A DNA stretch of 64,000 nt from TMED27 sp041397865 (GTDB lineage Bacteria; Pseudomonadota; Alphaproteobacteria; Micavibrionales; Micavibrionaceae). The notes under the pieces were generated by a model that worked only from the letters and a program-made list of their open reading frames with translations, did not search any database and had not been told where the DNA came from. The position numbers and the translations under genes are program-made. The stretch lies in NCBI GenBank assembly GCA_041397865.1, contig JAWKVT010000002.1, positions 62,001 through 126,000 on the forward strand. The letters run 5' to 3'. Below are positions 34,995 through 44,651 of this stretch, one piece after another (the first letter of the stretch is position 1; each line of letters begins with the position of its first letter).

Positions 34995-36698
34995 ATGGAA
35001 ATGTCAACAACCCCGCGCCACCCCTGGTTAAAAACCTACCCGCCCAGACCCGATTGGCATATGCAGATCAAGCCGGGCGTTGTGATGCAAGCCCTTGACG
35101 CCACCGCCGCGAAAAAGCCGCGAGCTCGCGCTCTCGATTTTCTGGGCAAGACCTATACATGGACCGATCTGCACACAGCCGTAAACAAATTCGCCGCCGG
35201 TCTGCAAAGCATGGATGTAAGAAAAGGCACAAAAGTCGGCCTGTTCCTGCCCAACTGCCCGCTTTCTCTCATCGCCTATTACGGCATTCTCAAAACCGGC
35301 GCAACCGTGGTGAACTACAATCCGCTCTACGCTCATGACGAACTCGCCTACCAGATAGAAGACAGCGAAACCGACATCATGGTCACGCTCGATCTGGAAA
35401 TGCTGCATGAAAAAATGGAGAAAATGCTGAGCGGTACACGGCTCGAAAAACTGATTGTCGGCAAATTTACAGACTTTCTCCCCTTCCCGAAAAACCTGCT
35501 TTTCCCGATGGTAAAAGGCCGGGACCTCGCCAGAATTTCTCCGTCTGAAAAGCGCGTCATCTGGCTCGATGATCTCATGGATAATGATGGGAAAGTGAGC
35601 GAAGTGGAAATCGACCCGCTCGAAGATCTCGCCGTTCTCCAATATACCGGCGGCACCACCGGCACGCCCAAAGGCGCGATGCTCACCCACATGAATATCT
35701 ATGCTAACGCTGTGCAGTGTTACGCCAATTTCCCCGACCCGCTGGAGCATGAAAAAATGCTCGGCGTGCTGCCCTTCTTCCATGTCTTCGCCATGACCGT
35801 CAGCATGAATATGGCCGTTCTGGCCGGAATGGAAATCCTCACCATCCCGCGCTTTGACCTGAAACAAACCCTCGATCTCATCCATAAGAAAAAACCGCGC
35901 TACATGCCCGCCGTCCCCGCGATTTTCAGCGCGATCAACAACCACCCTAAACTCGCCGATTACGACCTTAAGTCCCTAGAGTTCTGTATCTCCGGCGGCG
36001 CGCCGCTGCCTGTGGAGGTCAAAAAGAAATTCGAGGAAAAAACCGGCTGCATAGTGGTCGAAGGCTACGGCCTCACCGAGTCCTCCCCCGTGGTCACGGT
36101 CAATCCGCCCTTTGGCGAAAACATCGCCGGTTCCATCGGCCTGCCGATTCCCCAAACGATTATCGAGATTGTTGACCCGGACGATAAAACCACCCTGATG
36201 CCGCTGGGTGAAAAGGGCGAAGTCTGCATCCGCGGGCCGCAGGTCATGAAGGGCTACTACAACAAACCAAGCGAAACCGCTAACGTTCTGCGCCCCACCG
36301 ATGACGGCGGCGTAAGGCTGCATACCGGCGATATCGCCACGATGGACGAGCGCGGTTATACCTATATCGTTGACCGCATCAAGGACCTCATCATCACCAA
36401 CGGCTATAACGTCTATCCCCGCCACGTCGAAGAAGCCATCTATAAGCACCCCAATGTCGAGGAATGCATCGTCGCCGGCCTGCCCGATGCGCAGCGCGGC
36501 GAAATCGTAAAAGCGTGGATTAAACTCAAAGAGGGCAGGGAGCTGACAGCCGAAGAACTCAAAAGCTTTTTAGAGGATAAAATCTCGAAAATCGAAATCC
36601 CCAAACGCATCGAATTCCGCGACCGTCCCCTGCCCAAAACCATGATCGGCAAACTCTCCCGCAAGGATATCGTCGCCGAAGAACTGGGTCAGACCTAA
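34995..36698 (+). CDS. fadD: Long-chain fatty-acid-CoA ligase
   Basis: The enzyme activates fatty acids to acyl-CoA through an acyl-adenylate. The 567-residue product has the AMP-binding P-loop (YTGGTTGTPKGAMLTH), the EGYGLTESSP block, the hinge YIVDRIKDLIITNGYNV and the C-terminal Lys in KTMIGKLSRKD. Substrate length cannot be told from sequence. It is preceded by 216 bp with no clear gene, and a palindromic repeat (36707-36789) follows just after the stop. Confidence 0.9.
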   Translation: MEMSTTPRHPWLKTYPPRPDWHMQIKPGVVMQALDATAAKKPRARALDFLGKTYTWTDLHTAVNKFAAGLQSMDVRKGTKVGLFLPNCPLSLIAYYGILKTGATVVNYNPLYAHDELAYQIEDSETDIMVTLDLEMLHEKMEKMLSGTRLEKLIVGKFTDFLPFPKNLLFPMVKGRDLARISPSEKRVIWLDDLMDNDGKVSEVEIDPLEDLAVLQYTGGTTGTPKGAMLTHMNIYANAVQCYANFPDPLEHEKMLGVLPFFHVFAMTVSMNMAVLAGMEILTIPRFDLKQTLDLIHKKKPRYMPAVPAIFSAINNHPKLADYDLKSLEFCISGGAPLPVEVKKKFEEKTGCIVVEGYGLTESSPVVTVNPPFGENIAGSIGLPIPQTIIEIVDPDDKTTLMPLGEKGEVCIRGPQVMKGYYNKPSETANVLRPTDDGGVRLHTGDIATMDERGYTYIVDRIKDLIITNGYNVYPRHVEEAIYKHPNVEECIVAGLPDAQRGEIVKAWIKLKEGRELTAEELKSFLEDKISKIEIPKRIEFRDRPLPKTMIGKLSRKDIVAEELGQT

Positions 36699-36706
36699 CT
36701 CTCTAC

Positions 36707-36789
36707 TGTCATTCCGCGCGCATACGGAGAATCTCGCCCGCTCTCAACCGGCTAAGAGTCCTCTTCGCTTACGCACGTTCGGAATGACA
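36707..36789. repeat. GTCATTCCG palindromic repeat, copy 3
   Basis: Perfect 10-bp arms TGTCATTCCG (36707-36716) and CGGAATGACA (36780-36789) enclose about 63 bp of loosely paired sequence. It lies between the convergent fadD and pheT genes. The shared GTCATT...AATGAC ends link it to the other copies. Confidence 0.75.
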
Positions 36790-36831
36790 AAGATATTTTA
36801 TGCCTCTGGATTTAAGCAATGAGTCTGGAGG

Positions 36832-39235
36832 CTAACCCCTTAGCACCCCGCCGACTTTTTCGAGAACGGAATCGCTCACCGCGTTCATCAGCGTCTCTAA
36901 ATCTTTATCGGTCAGGCTCTGTTCTTTCGGCTGAATATTCACCGACAGCGCCACGGATTTTTTGCCCGGCTCCACGCCTTTACCCTGATAAATATCAAAC
37001 ACGGACGCATCGGTAATCAGCTTTTTATCCGCCGCCGTGGCCGCACGCAGAACATCGGCGGCCAGAACATCCTCATCCACGATAAAGGCAAAATCCTTGG
37101 AAAGCGGCTGGAGAGGCTCAAGGCGCAGCATAGGCTTCTCGGTGCCTTTTTGCTTGGCTTGTGGAATATTGCCCAGCATCACTTCAAACCCGACAATCGG
37201 GAATTTGACATCCATCTCTTCCAGAATCGCCGGGTGAATTTCCCCGAATGTCGCCAGCACGTTTTTACCCAAACGCAAAACCCCGCTGCGCCCCGGATGA
37301 TAATAGTCCGGCGCATCTGCCGAAATTTGCGCATTGCCTGCCGGAGCGCCAACCGCCTCGAGCGCCGCCATCGCATCGGCTTTCGCATCATAAACATCGA
37401 CGCTGCGCGCGGACGTCTCATCGGCCCAATGCCGCGCTGCGTTCGAACCGCTACGAATGCCGCACGCCACCATGCTTTGCTCATCGGGTTTAACGCCCGC
37501 AAAGACCGGGCCGATTTCGCACAGCGCCGCATGGGGATATCCTCGCGCTGCATTGCGCTCCGCCGCCGCAATCAAATTCGGCAAAATCGAGGGGCGCATC
37601 ACATCCATCTCCGATGAAATCGGGTTTTGTAAGGTCAGCGCGGCAATGGCGTTATCGTTCGCGCCAAACGCCTCGGCCTGCTCCCGGCCCAGAAACGACC
37701 ATGTCACACATTCATGCAATCCCCGCGCCGCCAGCGCCGCCCGCGCCCGGCGCATCGAAGCACCCAGCGCCGTTTCCGCCGCCGCCGGAACAACCGGTCC
37801 TTCGACGCTGATGGAAGGAATTTCATCAAAACCGATGATTCGCGCAATTTCTTCGGCAATATCGGCCCTGCCGAAAACATCCCCGCGCCAGCTTGGCGGG
37901 GTAATGTTCGCCCCATTCACTTCAAACCCCAGCGCCGCCAGAATTTCATGCTGCCGCGCTTCCGGCACATCAATGCCGATCAACTGTTTGCAATACGCCG
38001 GATCATATTCAATCTCGCGTTTCCATTCAGGAACGTCTCCGGCGACAACAAGATCACTAGCCTCCCCGCCGCAAATCTCCAGAACCATCGCGGTGAAAAT
38101 TTCCATGCCCTCGCGGGTAAATTCCGGGTCTACCCCGCGTTCAAACCGGTAACGCGCATCGCTCATCACGCCCAGATCGCGGCCCGTGCGCGCAATAATT
38201 TCAGGGTTGAAATACGCGCATTCCAAAAACACATTGGCCGTATCGTCTGCGCACCCCGTCGAAACGCCGCCGACAATTCCACCCAGCCCGATTACGCCCC
38301 CATTTTCTTTAGAGTCGTCATGAATCGTCACCGCGCCGCCTACAAGCTCATAGCTTTTATCGTTCAGCGCCTCCAGCGTCTCCCCGCCTTTGGCCGCGCC
38401 CACGCGAATATCGCCTTTCAGCTTATCCGCATCATAAGCATGCAGCGGGCGGGCATACGCTATCGTGATGTAATTGGTAATATCCACCAGCGCCGAAATC
38501 GGGCGCAAACCGACAGCCTTAAGCTGCTTTTGCAGCCAATCGGGCGAAGGGCCGTTCTTTACACCCTTAACCATCCGCCCGATAAACAGCGGGCAGCCTT
38601 CCGCATTATCAATCTTCACATCAATATCGGATTTAAACCCGCCCTTGGCCGCCGGATAGTCCAGCGGCTTCAGCGTCCCCAACCCGGCCGCCGCCAGATC
38701 CCGCGCAATGCCGCGCACACCTGCGCAATCCGCGCGGTTGGGGGTTAGCGCAATCTCGATCACCGGATCGTCAAGCCCGAAAATTTCGGCCATAGGCGTG
38801 CCGATCTCATAATGCTCATCAACTTCGATAATGCCTTTAAGGATCCTCCGAAAGACACATTTCTTTCTCAGAAACCAGCATCCCGCAACTCTCCACCCCC
38901 GCAATCTTGGTTTTCTTCAAAGTCACATCCAAACCGGGAATATACGACCCGTCCGGCGCAAAAACGCCCTTCATCCCTGCGCGCGCGTTCGGCGCGCCGC
39001 ACACCACCTGTACAGTTCCATGATCGGCAGTCTTAACAGTGCAGACCTGCAACTTATCCGCATCCGGATGCTTTTCCGCTTTTTCCACGTAAGCCACGCT
39101 AAAGGCCGCAAAATCGCGTCCCGGATCGGTGATTTCCTCAACCTCCAGCCCGATCGCGGTCAGCGTATCGGAAATCTCCTCCAGCGTTGCATCCGTATCC
39201 AGATGCTCTTTAAGCCAGTTCAGCGTGAGTTTCAT
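36832..39235 (-). CDS. pheT: Phenylalanyl-tRNA synthetase beta chain (frame interrupted)
   Basis: PheT forms the (alpha-beta)2 enzyme with PheS and edits mischarged Tyr. Reading starts at ATG 39235 (MKLTLNWLKEHLDTDATLEEI) and gives the N-terminal tRNA-binding domain. The frame stops at about 38837 after MCLSEDP. The rest of the protein (B3/B4, B5, core and anticodon-binding domains) continues in the next frame from KGIIEVDEHYE to GGVLRG. The break falls at GGATCC (38841-38846): removing one C restores SEDLKGIIEVDE. Nothing else is missing, so a single-base assembly or sequencing error is more likely than true loss of an essential gene. Confidence 0.9.
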
Positions 39236-39443
39236 GGTCTTTTAAATCCTTTAACCCGTTAAGAGCTGCATTTTTAAACGGTTTTACAGCAAAAAACAAC
39301 GCCTTCGCCGCACATCTCTAAAAATTAACATAATTTTTACCTTTGTGGCTTAAAGTTTTTACAGGGCGTTGAAATGCGAAAGCGGCGGGGACAAAAGCAA
39401 AAGCGCATAAAAATAAAAAATATTTAAGAGGAGTGTGACGACA

Positions 39444-40784
39444 ATGAGTAAATCTATGAAGGTGAATGTAAGACCCGAGCAGCAGGGCCAATATATTAAC
39501 ACCTATACACAGGATGAAAGCGGAAATTTTCAAAAATCCGGTGAAATTCACGTCAGCCAAATAGCGCCAGCCGAACTCTCCTCGGAAGAAATTGGTAAAA
39601 GAAATGCATATGAGGTTCCTGAGGCAAACGCAAATCTCGCGGAAGTACAGGCAACCAAAGACCAGAGCATCGTTATGCTGACAACATCGGAGGGACCGGT
39701 CGCCGTAAAAATGGATGATCTGGCGATCCAAAACTCCGCACAAAAAGCGGAACTTGTAGCGCAGAGCCAGAGTATGGCGCAGCAATTTGCCGCGCGGGAA
39801 GAGGTCATTGCCCACCGGCAAGAGCAACAACCAGCTCCCGCCGCCCCCGCCCCGCCCGAAACACCGGAAGTCGCTTCGGCCACGGTGGAAACCCAGCCTG
39901 CACCCGTCCAGCCCGAACCCGCTCAGCCGGAACAAGTAGAGCTAAGCGCCGCTGATAAGGCTCAGGCTTATGGCGATGTCGCCTGGGTTAATCCGCCCGA
40001 AGCGATTAAGCCCGAAACGATAGGAAAGCCGCAACCAACGCAGCCTGCTACTCCGGCAGCACCAACCGCCCCGGCAGCGGTCGAAGCCGGTGGAATTCTG
40101 GCCCGCGCAGGTGAAATCGGCCCGCGTGGTTATTTATCCGATCTCGATCCCGTAGAGGTTGTTGCATTGCAGACCAAGCTGCAAGAAGCAGGTTATGATC
40201 TGGGGCCTGCCGGGACTGACGGGAAGCTCGGTAAAGACACAATGGCTGCGGCAAGGCAATATGTCGCGGCGAACAATCTGTCTGAAAACATTACTCTGGC
40301 AGAGCTTGGAGAGCATACAACCGCGCCTCAGACAGAACTGGCACAGGCCGCGCCTGAGCAGCCCGCTGCCGAAAATGTGGCAAGCAACGAACCCGACCCT
40401 CTGGCCGCGGTCAGGGAGCTTTATGCTAACAACACGCAGGAGGCCGCGGAAAACGCAAACACCGCTCCAGCGCAAGATGGGATGGCTTTTACGAACAGCA
40501 TTAAGCCATTTGATTTAACACAGCAAAATATAATCCCGCCGACACATGAAATTGTGCCGACAGGCAATAGCGCAATAACATTGAGCTTTGATAATGATGG
40601 TGTCAATCATGTGAATATTGATGGCCAACCGGCGGCAAATACCTTCTCTCTTGCTTCCAATGCCAATGGAGCTTTCGTTCAACCGGTAGATCCGACGCCC
40701 GCGCCGTCCGGGCCGACTGTGGCCGCAGATCAAAGGCTGGATACAATGAACAACGCAAACCTGACATTTAGTAATCAGGTTTAA
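39444..40784 (+). CDS. Pro/Ala-rich protein with a peptidoglycan-binding domain
   Basis: ATG 39444 is preceded by AGAGGAG (39427-39433); a GTG at 39435 is too close to that site. The 446-residue product has no signal peptide that I can see. It has a charged N-terminal region, a long Pro/Ala/Glu-rich linker (about 125-220), then a PG-binding-1-like domain (about 232-275: LQTKLQEAGYDLGPAGTDGK) and an acidic low-complexity C-terminus. It sits alone on the plus strand inside the pheS-pheT region. Without a signal it may be secreted by an unclassified route or act in the cytoplasm. Function unknown. Confidence 0.75.
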   Translation: MSKSMKVNVRPEQQGQYINTYTQDESGNFQKSGEIHVSQIAPAELSSEEIGKRNAYEVPEANANLAEVQATKDQSIVMLTTSEGPVAVKMDDLAIQNSAQKAELVAQSQSMAQQFAAREEVIAHRQEQQPAPAAPAPPETPEVASATVETQPAPVQPEPAQPEQVELSAADKAQAYGDVAWVNPPEAIKPETIGKPQPTQPATPAAPTAPAAVEAGGILARAGEIGPRGYLSDLDPVEVVALQTKLQEAGYDLGPAGTDGKLGKDTMAAARQYVAANNLSENITLAELGEHTTAPQTELAQAAPEQPAAENVASNEPDPLAAVRELYANNTQEAAENANTAPAQDGMAFTNSIKPFDLTQQNIIPPTHEIVPTGNSAITLSFDNDGVNHVNIDGQPAANTFSLASNANGAFVQPVDPTPAPSGPTVAADQRLDTMNNANLTFSNQV

Positions 40785-40821
40785 CCACTCCGGGATTTAT
40801 TCCCCGCCCCTTGGGGCGTTC

Positions 40822-40916
40822 GTCATTGCGAGGGAGCGGAGCGAGCGAAGCAATCCAGCAGAGCCGCATGGAGAGATTTGTGGATTGCCACGCCGCTTTT
40901 AGCGGCTTGCAATGAC
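40822..40916. repeat. GTCATTGCGAG palindromic repeat, copy 4
   Basis: The ends GTCATTGC (40822-40829) and GCAATGAC (40909-40916) are perfect. Inner parts share GCAATCCA and TGGATTGC with copy 1 (23594-23673). The element lies between the convergent PG-binding and GNAT genes. A CGCCCC/GGGGCG palindrome (40805-40818) precedes it. Confidence 0.8.
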
Positions 40917-40946
40917 AGGATATCCCGCTGCTTGCGGCGGGGTTAT

Positions 40947-41381
40947 TCATCCACACTTCATCATATGCAGTGTGAAATCGAGCTTCACGCCAAGCGCTTT
41001 ATACAGCGCTTGCGCGGCCTCGTTATCGCTTTCCGCCAGCCAGTAAATGCGCGCCCATTGGCCTTTGCCCGCGCCCTCCAGCGCCCGGATCAACTTTTTT
41101 GCAATACCTTTGCCACGCTGCTCCGGCTCCACATAAACATCTTGCATATAACACACATTCTGGATACTGCCCGTTGTCGGATGTTCGATATAATGCAGCA
41201 AACCGACCAGCTTCCCATCCTCTTCCGCCACCAGCCCGCGCACCGGAAATGCCGGGTCGATCAGCCGCGCCCACGTCTCCGCCGTCACCGCCTCATCACG
41301 AAGGCCCAGATTATTCCCGTCCCATAGCGGCAACCAGCCGGGGAAATCACGGTTTTCTATGGCGCGGATTTTGACAGCCAT
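40947..41381 (-). CDS. GNAT-family N-acetyltransferase
   Basis: This 144-residue acetyl-CoA-dependent transferase has the motif-A core VEPEQRGKGIAKKLIRALE (Q/R-x-x-G-x-G/A loop) and the terminal ALYKALGVK block. The substrate is unknown. It lies 14 bp downstream of pheS on the same strand and is probably read with it, in the place where pheT would normally follow. Confidence 0.87.
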   Translation of the reverse strand: MAVKIRAIENRDFPGWLPLWDGNNLGLRDEAVTAETWARLIDPAFPVRGLVAEEDGKLVGLLHYIEHPTTGSIQNVCYMQDVYVEPEQRGKGIAKKLIRALEGAGKGQWARIYWLAESDNEAAQALYKALGVKLDFTLHMMKCG

Positions 41382-41395
41382 TTTTACGGCTTTCT

Positions 41396-42493
41396 TTAGC
41401 GTGTCGTTGTATTCGGGCGCTCCAGCGGGTCAAAGCCGTAATGCTCGAGCCAGCGCGTATCGCATTCGAAAAACGTGCGTAAATCCGGAATGCCGTATTT
41501 CAGCATGGTCAAACGCTCAAGCCCCATGCCGAAAGCAAAGCCCTGATAAACATCCGGATCGACACCGCAGTTTTTCAGCACATTCGGATGCACCATCCCC
41601 GCGCCGAGAACTTCCATCCATTTCTGGTTCTCGGGCTTATCAGCCTTGCCAAGCTTAATCCCGCCATCGGGTTTTTTGGTATAACCGATATCCACCTCCG
41701 CCCCCGGCTCCACAAACGGAAAGAAGGACGGGCGGAACCGAACGGGCAGATCATCTAGCTTGAAATACGCCCGGACAAAGTCTGTCAGGCAACCTTTCAA
41801 ATGGCCCATATTCACATCTTTATCAATGAACAGCCCCTCCATCTGGTGGAACATTGGCGTGTGCGTCATGTCGTAATCGCTGCGGTATGTCCGGCCAAAG
41901 CACACGATTTTATAGGGCGGCTTATGGCTCTCCATATGCCGGATTTGCACGCTGGAGGTATGCGTGCGCAAAAGCTTCTTGGCGTACTCGCCCTCTTCGG
42001 AAGGATCTTCGGGCAGGAAGAACGTATCTTGCATCTCCCGCGCCGGGTGGCCGGGCGGAAAGTTGAGCGCGGTGAAATTGTGAAAATCATCCTCAATATC
42101 CGGCCCCTCGGCGACCGTGAACCCCATAGAACCGAAAATCCCGACCATCTCCTCCATCGTCTGGGAAATCGGGTGAATTTTGCCCATCCGCTCGGGCCGT
42201 ACGGACAAGGTAACATCCAGCGTTTCCCTCGCCAGCCGCTCGGCCATATCCTGTTTTTTCAGGGCGCTTTCCTGCTTCTTAATCAGCGCCGCAATCTCGT
42301 CTTTCAGCGCATTCAGCGCCGCGCCCGTGGTTTTGCGCTCCTCCGGGTCCATCCCGCCCAAAGTCTTCATCAGCGCGGTAATTCGCCCCTTTTTACCCAG
42401 CACGCTCACGCGCACCTCATCCAGCGCCGCCAGATCGTTCGCCGCCTCAACCTCGCTCGTCAATTCTGTTTTTAAAGTTTTGATATCGCTCAT
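41396..42493 (-). CDS. pheS: Phenylalanyl-tRNA synthetase alpha chain
   Basis: PheS carries the catalytic class II core. The 365-residue product starts with the coiled-coil-like N-terminal arm. It shows motif 2 in HTSSVQIRHME and FGRTYRSDYDMTHTPMFHQMEG, and motif 3 in GMGLERLTMLKYGIPDLR. Length is normal. Between it and the interrupted pheT lie a GNAT gene, a repeat and a plus-strand gene, an unusual break-up of pheST. Confidence 0.95.
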   Translation of the reverse strand: MSDIKTLKTELTSEVEAANDLAALDEVRVSVLGKKGRITALMKTLGGMDPEERKTTGAALNALKDEIAALIKKQESALKKQDMAERLARETLDVTLSVRPERMGKIHPISQTMEEMVGIFGSMGFTVAEGPDIEDDFHNFTALNFPPGHPAREMQDTFFLPEDPSEEGEYAKKLLRTHTSSVQIRHMESHKPPYKIVCFGRTYRSDYDMTHTPMFHQMEGLFIDKDVNMGHLKGCLTDFVRAYFKLDDLPVRFRPSFFPFVEPGAEVDIGYTKKPDGGIKLGKADKPENQKWMEVLGAGMVHPNVLKNCGVDPDVYQGFAFGMGLERLTMLKYGIPDLRTFFECDTRWLEHYGFDPLERPNTTTR

Positions 42494-42548
42494 AACCCGG
42501 CAGTTTTAGCAGGAAGAACCGGACAGACCAAGCGTTTTTATAGGTGCG

Positions 42549-43079
42549 TTATCGAACAACCGCCGGTGCCCAGTTTTCATTCGTATAAGGCGCCTGTGTA
42601 AGCCGCGTAGGAAGCTGCTCATGAGGTTTGTTGTGTACACGGCGTATGGCGCGCGCATTGTTCAATATATGGCGCACTGCGGCGTCAAAATGCTCGGAGA
42701 CACTGTGAAGATCTATATCATAGCGTTTGGTATGTTCGGATATTCCCTGATCCATCTGCCCAAGGCTGGAATGCATACAGCGATTTCCTGTCATAAATCT
42801 TTTTTTTGTGTCTGGCGTGTCTGCAAGCTCAGTTGTGGTAATTTCAACGCTCCTGCCGATCCACGAACCATGTGCATTCATAAAGTCTTTGTTGGCAACG
42901 CCCCGCTCATGGGCTCTATCGACCAGTGCGCTGACAGCCGCATGAGCGTCAAGAATTTTTTGATCTGCGGTGCCGTCTTGCGCGAAAAAAACCCCGCGCC
43001 CTTCCGGTGATCCCTGAAGGAAGTCTCTGCACTGGTTTATCAGGTCTTCTAACGCATCTGCCGAAATTCTTTTGCTCAT
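42549..43079 (-). CDS. Unknown protein, paralogue of the 44267-44611 product
   Basis: ATG 43079 has GGAG about 8 nt upstream; a GTG at 43097 is also in frame. The 176-residue product is soluble. It shares with the 114-residue protein at 44267-44611 the pattern H-x-x-x-x-A-L-x-x-x-A, then M-x-x-x-G-x-W-[IL]-G, then S-[VL]-S...V-x-H-x-x-x-x-A-R-x-x-x-R-x-x-N. It has about 45 extra residues in the middle (EITTTELADTPDTKK...). I do not recognise the family. It lies upstream of pheS on the same strand with its own predicted promoter. Confidence 0.7.
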   Translation of the reverse strand: MSKRISADALEDLINQCRDFLQGSPEGRGVFFAQDGTADQKILDAHAAVSALVDRAHERGVANKDFMNAHGSWIGRSVEITTTELADTPDTKKRFMTGNRCMHSSLGQMDQGISEHTKRYDIDLHSVSEHFDAAVRHILNNARAIRRVHNKPHEQLPTRLTQAPYTNENWAPAVVR

Positions 43080-43109
43080 AAGTCTCACTCCGCACACAAA
43101 ACCATATGG

Positions 43110-43138
43110 TAAATAAATGCTACCGTAAAACAGGTCAA
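43110..43138 (-). promoter_or_regulatory. Predicted promoter of the 42549-43079 gene
   Basis: On the minus strand TTGACC (43138-43133), a 17-bp spacer and TATTTA (43115-43110) predict a start near 43103, about 24 nt before the ATG. The gap to the divergent plus-strand gene (43195) is only 116 bp and AT-rich. Confidence 0.5.
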
Positions 43139-43194
43139 CAAAAAACTATGAAAAAATATTTTGTTGACATATTTTTTTGTGCTAATTCTGAGGT

Positions 43195-43572
43195 ATGAAA
43201 GATCAAGACGAACACGTTCACGATTTAACCATCAAATTTTTGGTTAACGCCTCACAAAAGGTCGAAGGCGGCGAAAGGCTGAATGACGTATTCTGGCGTG
43301 CCGTACAATTTGAACTTTCGCCCAAACCCGCCGCCGGGCAACAACAGCGTCAGCAAAATCGCTTAAATAGGCTTGGTAGTCTTGCTGATTTGGCAAAAAC
43401 CCCAGAAGCGCAGAAAATTTATCAAGATGCCTATATACGTGAAGACTCTATGGTCCACCTCAATAACTTACCCGAAGAAGAAAGAGAGCCGCTAAGAGAG
43501 AAGATGAGAAACAAGCATCTTATTCTTTCTGCAAACGGACAAATCCATGATCTTGTCGCGATGATTAAATAA
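43195..43572 (+). CDS. Small unknown protein
   Basis: This 125-residue, mostly helical protein is rich in Gln, Arg and Asn in the middle (QQQRQQNRLNRLG) and has no signal or membrane segment. A TTGACA (43164-43169) lies just upstream, although no good -10 follows at the right distance. Its 3' end overlaps the convergent HAD gene by 8 bp. It is not recognisably related to the two paralogues beside it. Function unknown. Confidence 0.6.
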   Translation: MKDQDEHVHDLTIKFLVNASQKVEGGERLNDVFWRAVQFELSPKPAAGQQQRQQNRLNRLGSLADLAKTPEAQKIYQDAYIREDSMVHLNNLPEEEREPLREKMRNKHLILSANGQIHDLVAMIK

Positions 43573-44224
43573 GGCTCTTAATTTCATCCAGCCGGTGAAC
43601 AATATAATCCGGCGCGGCTTCAGCCAAACGCCTGCGCGAAATATAGCCGTCCGTAATACCTATCGAAGTAATCCCCAGCGCCCGCGCAATCTCCGGCTCC
43701 TCCATCGTATCACCGATAATAACCGTATGCGCCGGATCGTGGCCGCGCTCCTCCATATAATTTTTAAGCCGCAACGCCTTGGTCGTGCTTTGCAAAATGG
43801 TTGTCCCCCCGCAACCATGGGCGCACACATGGGCGAAATAATGATCGAGCTTCAAACGCTCCAGATGCGCCCTGATCTTATCGGTCTGGTAATTCGATAA
43901 AATCATGCACTCCGCGCCCCGCGCGTTCAGATGCTCCAGCAAAACCCGCGCCCCGTGGCGGGTACGGGCTTTAGCGGCATAACGCTCATACGCGCTTTGA
44001 AATACTGCGTTGCCTTCATCGCGCCGCTCCAAAACGATTTCAGCGCTCACGCCGTGAATCTCGTAAAACGGCAGAATCGGGAAAATAAACGTCTCGCGGT
44101 GGGTTTTCAGGCTGATGGCTTTCGCGCCGTAAAATTCGAGGCATTTGTTGCCCGCTTTCCAGCTTGGGATAGTGTCGGCCAGAATCGTACCGTTCCAGTC
44201 AAAGACAAAGAGTTTTCCATTCAT
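43565..44224 (-). CDS. HAD-superfamily hydrolase
   Basis: A phosphoglycolate-phosphatase-like HAD protein of 219 residues. Motif I reads DWNGT, with the second Asp of the usual DxD replaced by Asn; such DWNGT variants occur naturally in HAD subgroups. Motif II is in CMILSNYQ and motif IV in TVIIGDTMEEPEIARA. An alpha-helical cap lies between motifs I and II. The substrate is unknown. It is on the same strand as rplT and pheS. Confidence 0.85.
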   Translation of the reverse strand: MNGKLFVFDWNGTILADTIPSWKAGNKCLEFYGAKAISLKTHRETFIFPILPFYEIHGVSAEIVLERRDEGNAVFQSAYERYAAKARTRHGARVLLEHLNARGAECMILSNYQTDKIRAHLERLKLDHYFAHVCAHGCGGTTILQSTTKALRLKNYMEERGHDPAHTVIIGDTMEEPEIARALGITSIGITDGYISRRRLAEAAPDYIVHRLDEIKSLI

Positions 44225-44266
44225 AAGAAAGATTTAAACACATAGGCCGCGCCGTTTAAACAGCGT

Positions 44267-44611
44267 TTATACGCTGCGTTTTATTTCCATCAGAGGCGCG
44301 GTATTACGCGGCCTTTGGTTGCGGATTCGGTTGACGGTATAGCGCGCGGTTTGAACCATATGCTGCACAGGGTTTGCAACGGAGGCATAGCGGTTGGAAA
44401 GGCTTTGTGTAAAGTCCGGCCCAAGCCAGTTTCCGTTTTTATGCATGGCGTCCGGATCGACAATGCCCCGCGCCTGCTCCAAAAGAGCGTTAAGCTCAGT
44501 ATGGACATTGCGAACATTTTCAGCCGAGGGCGGTAACGCGCAGCTTTGGCCGATAAAAATGTTCAAAGCGTGATAAAGATTTGCGCGGCGTTGTTGTTCG
44601 GTATCAGACAT
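44267..44611 (-). CDS. Small unknown protein, paralogue of the 42549-43079 product
   Basis: This 114-residue soluble protein aligns with the larger neighbour at 42549-43079 along most of its length: HTELNALLEQARG, MHKNGNWLG, and HMVQTARYTVNRIRN, with the H, W, G, A-R and R-x-x-N positions shared. It lies between the rplT terminator and the HAD gene. The family and function are unknown to me. Two paralogues within 2 kb suggest duplication. Confidence 0.68.
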   Translation of the reverse strand: MSDTEQQRRANLYHALNIFIGQSCALPPSAENVRNVHTELNALLEQARGIVDPDAMHKNGNWLGPDFTQSLSNRYASVANPVQHMVQTARYTVNRIRNQRPRNTAPLMEIKRSV

Positions 44612-44651
44612 AACTGAACCTGTTAAAGAAAAGCAAGCCTTATGTCAATAA

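Noticed and set aside
37714..38748. 344-codon plus-strand frame opposite pheT
   Set aside because: It is antisense to a conserved synthetase and Arg/Asn-rich, with no motif.
23594..40916. Insertion sequences or a CRISPR array
   Set aside because: The repeats are few, spaced by kilobases and carry no transposase or regular spacers.
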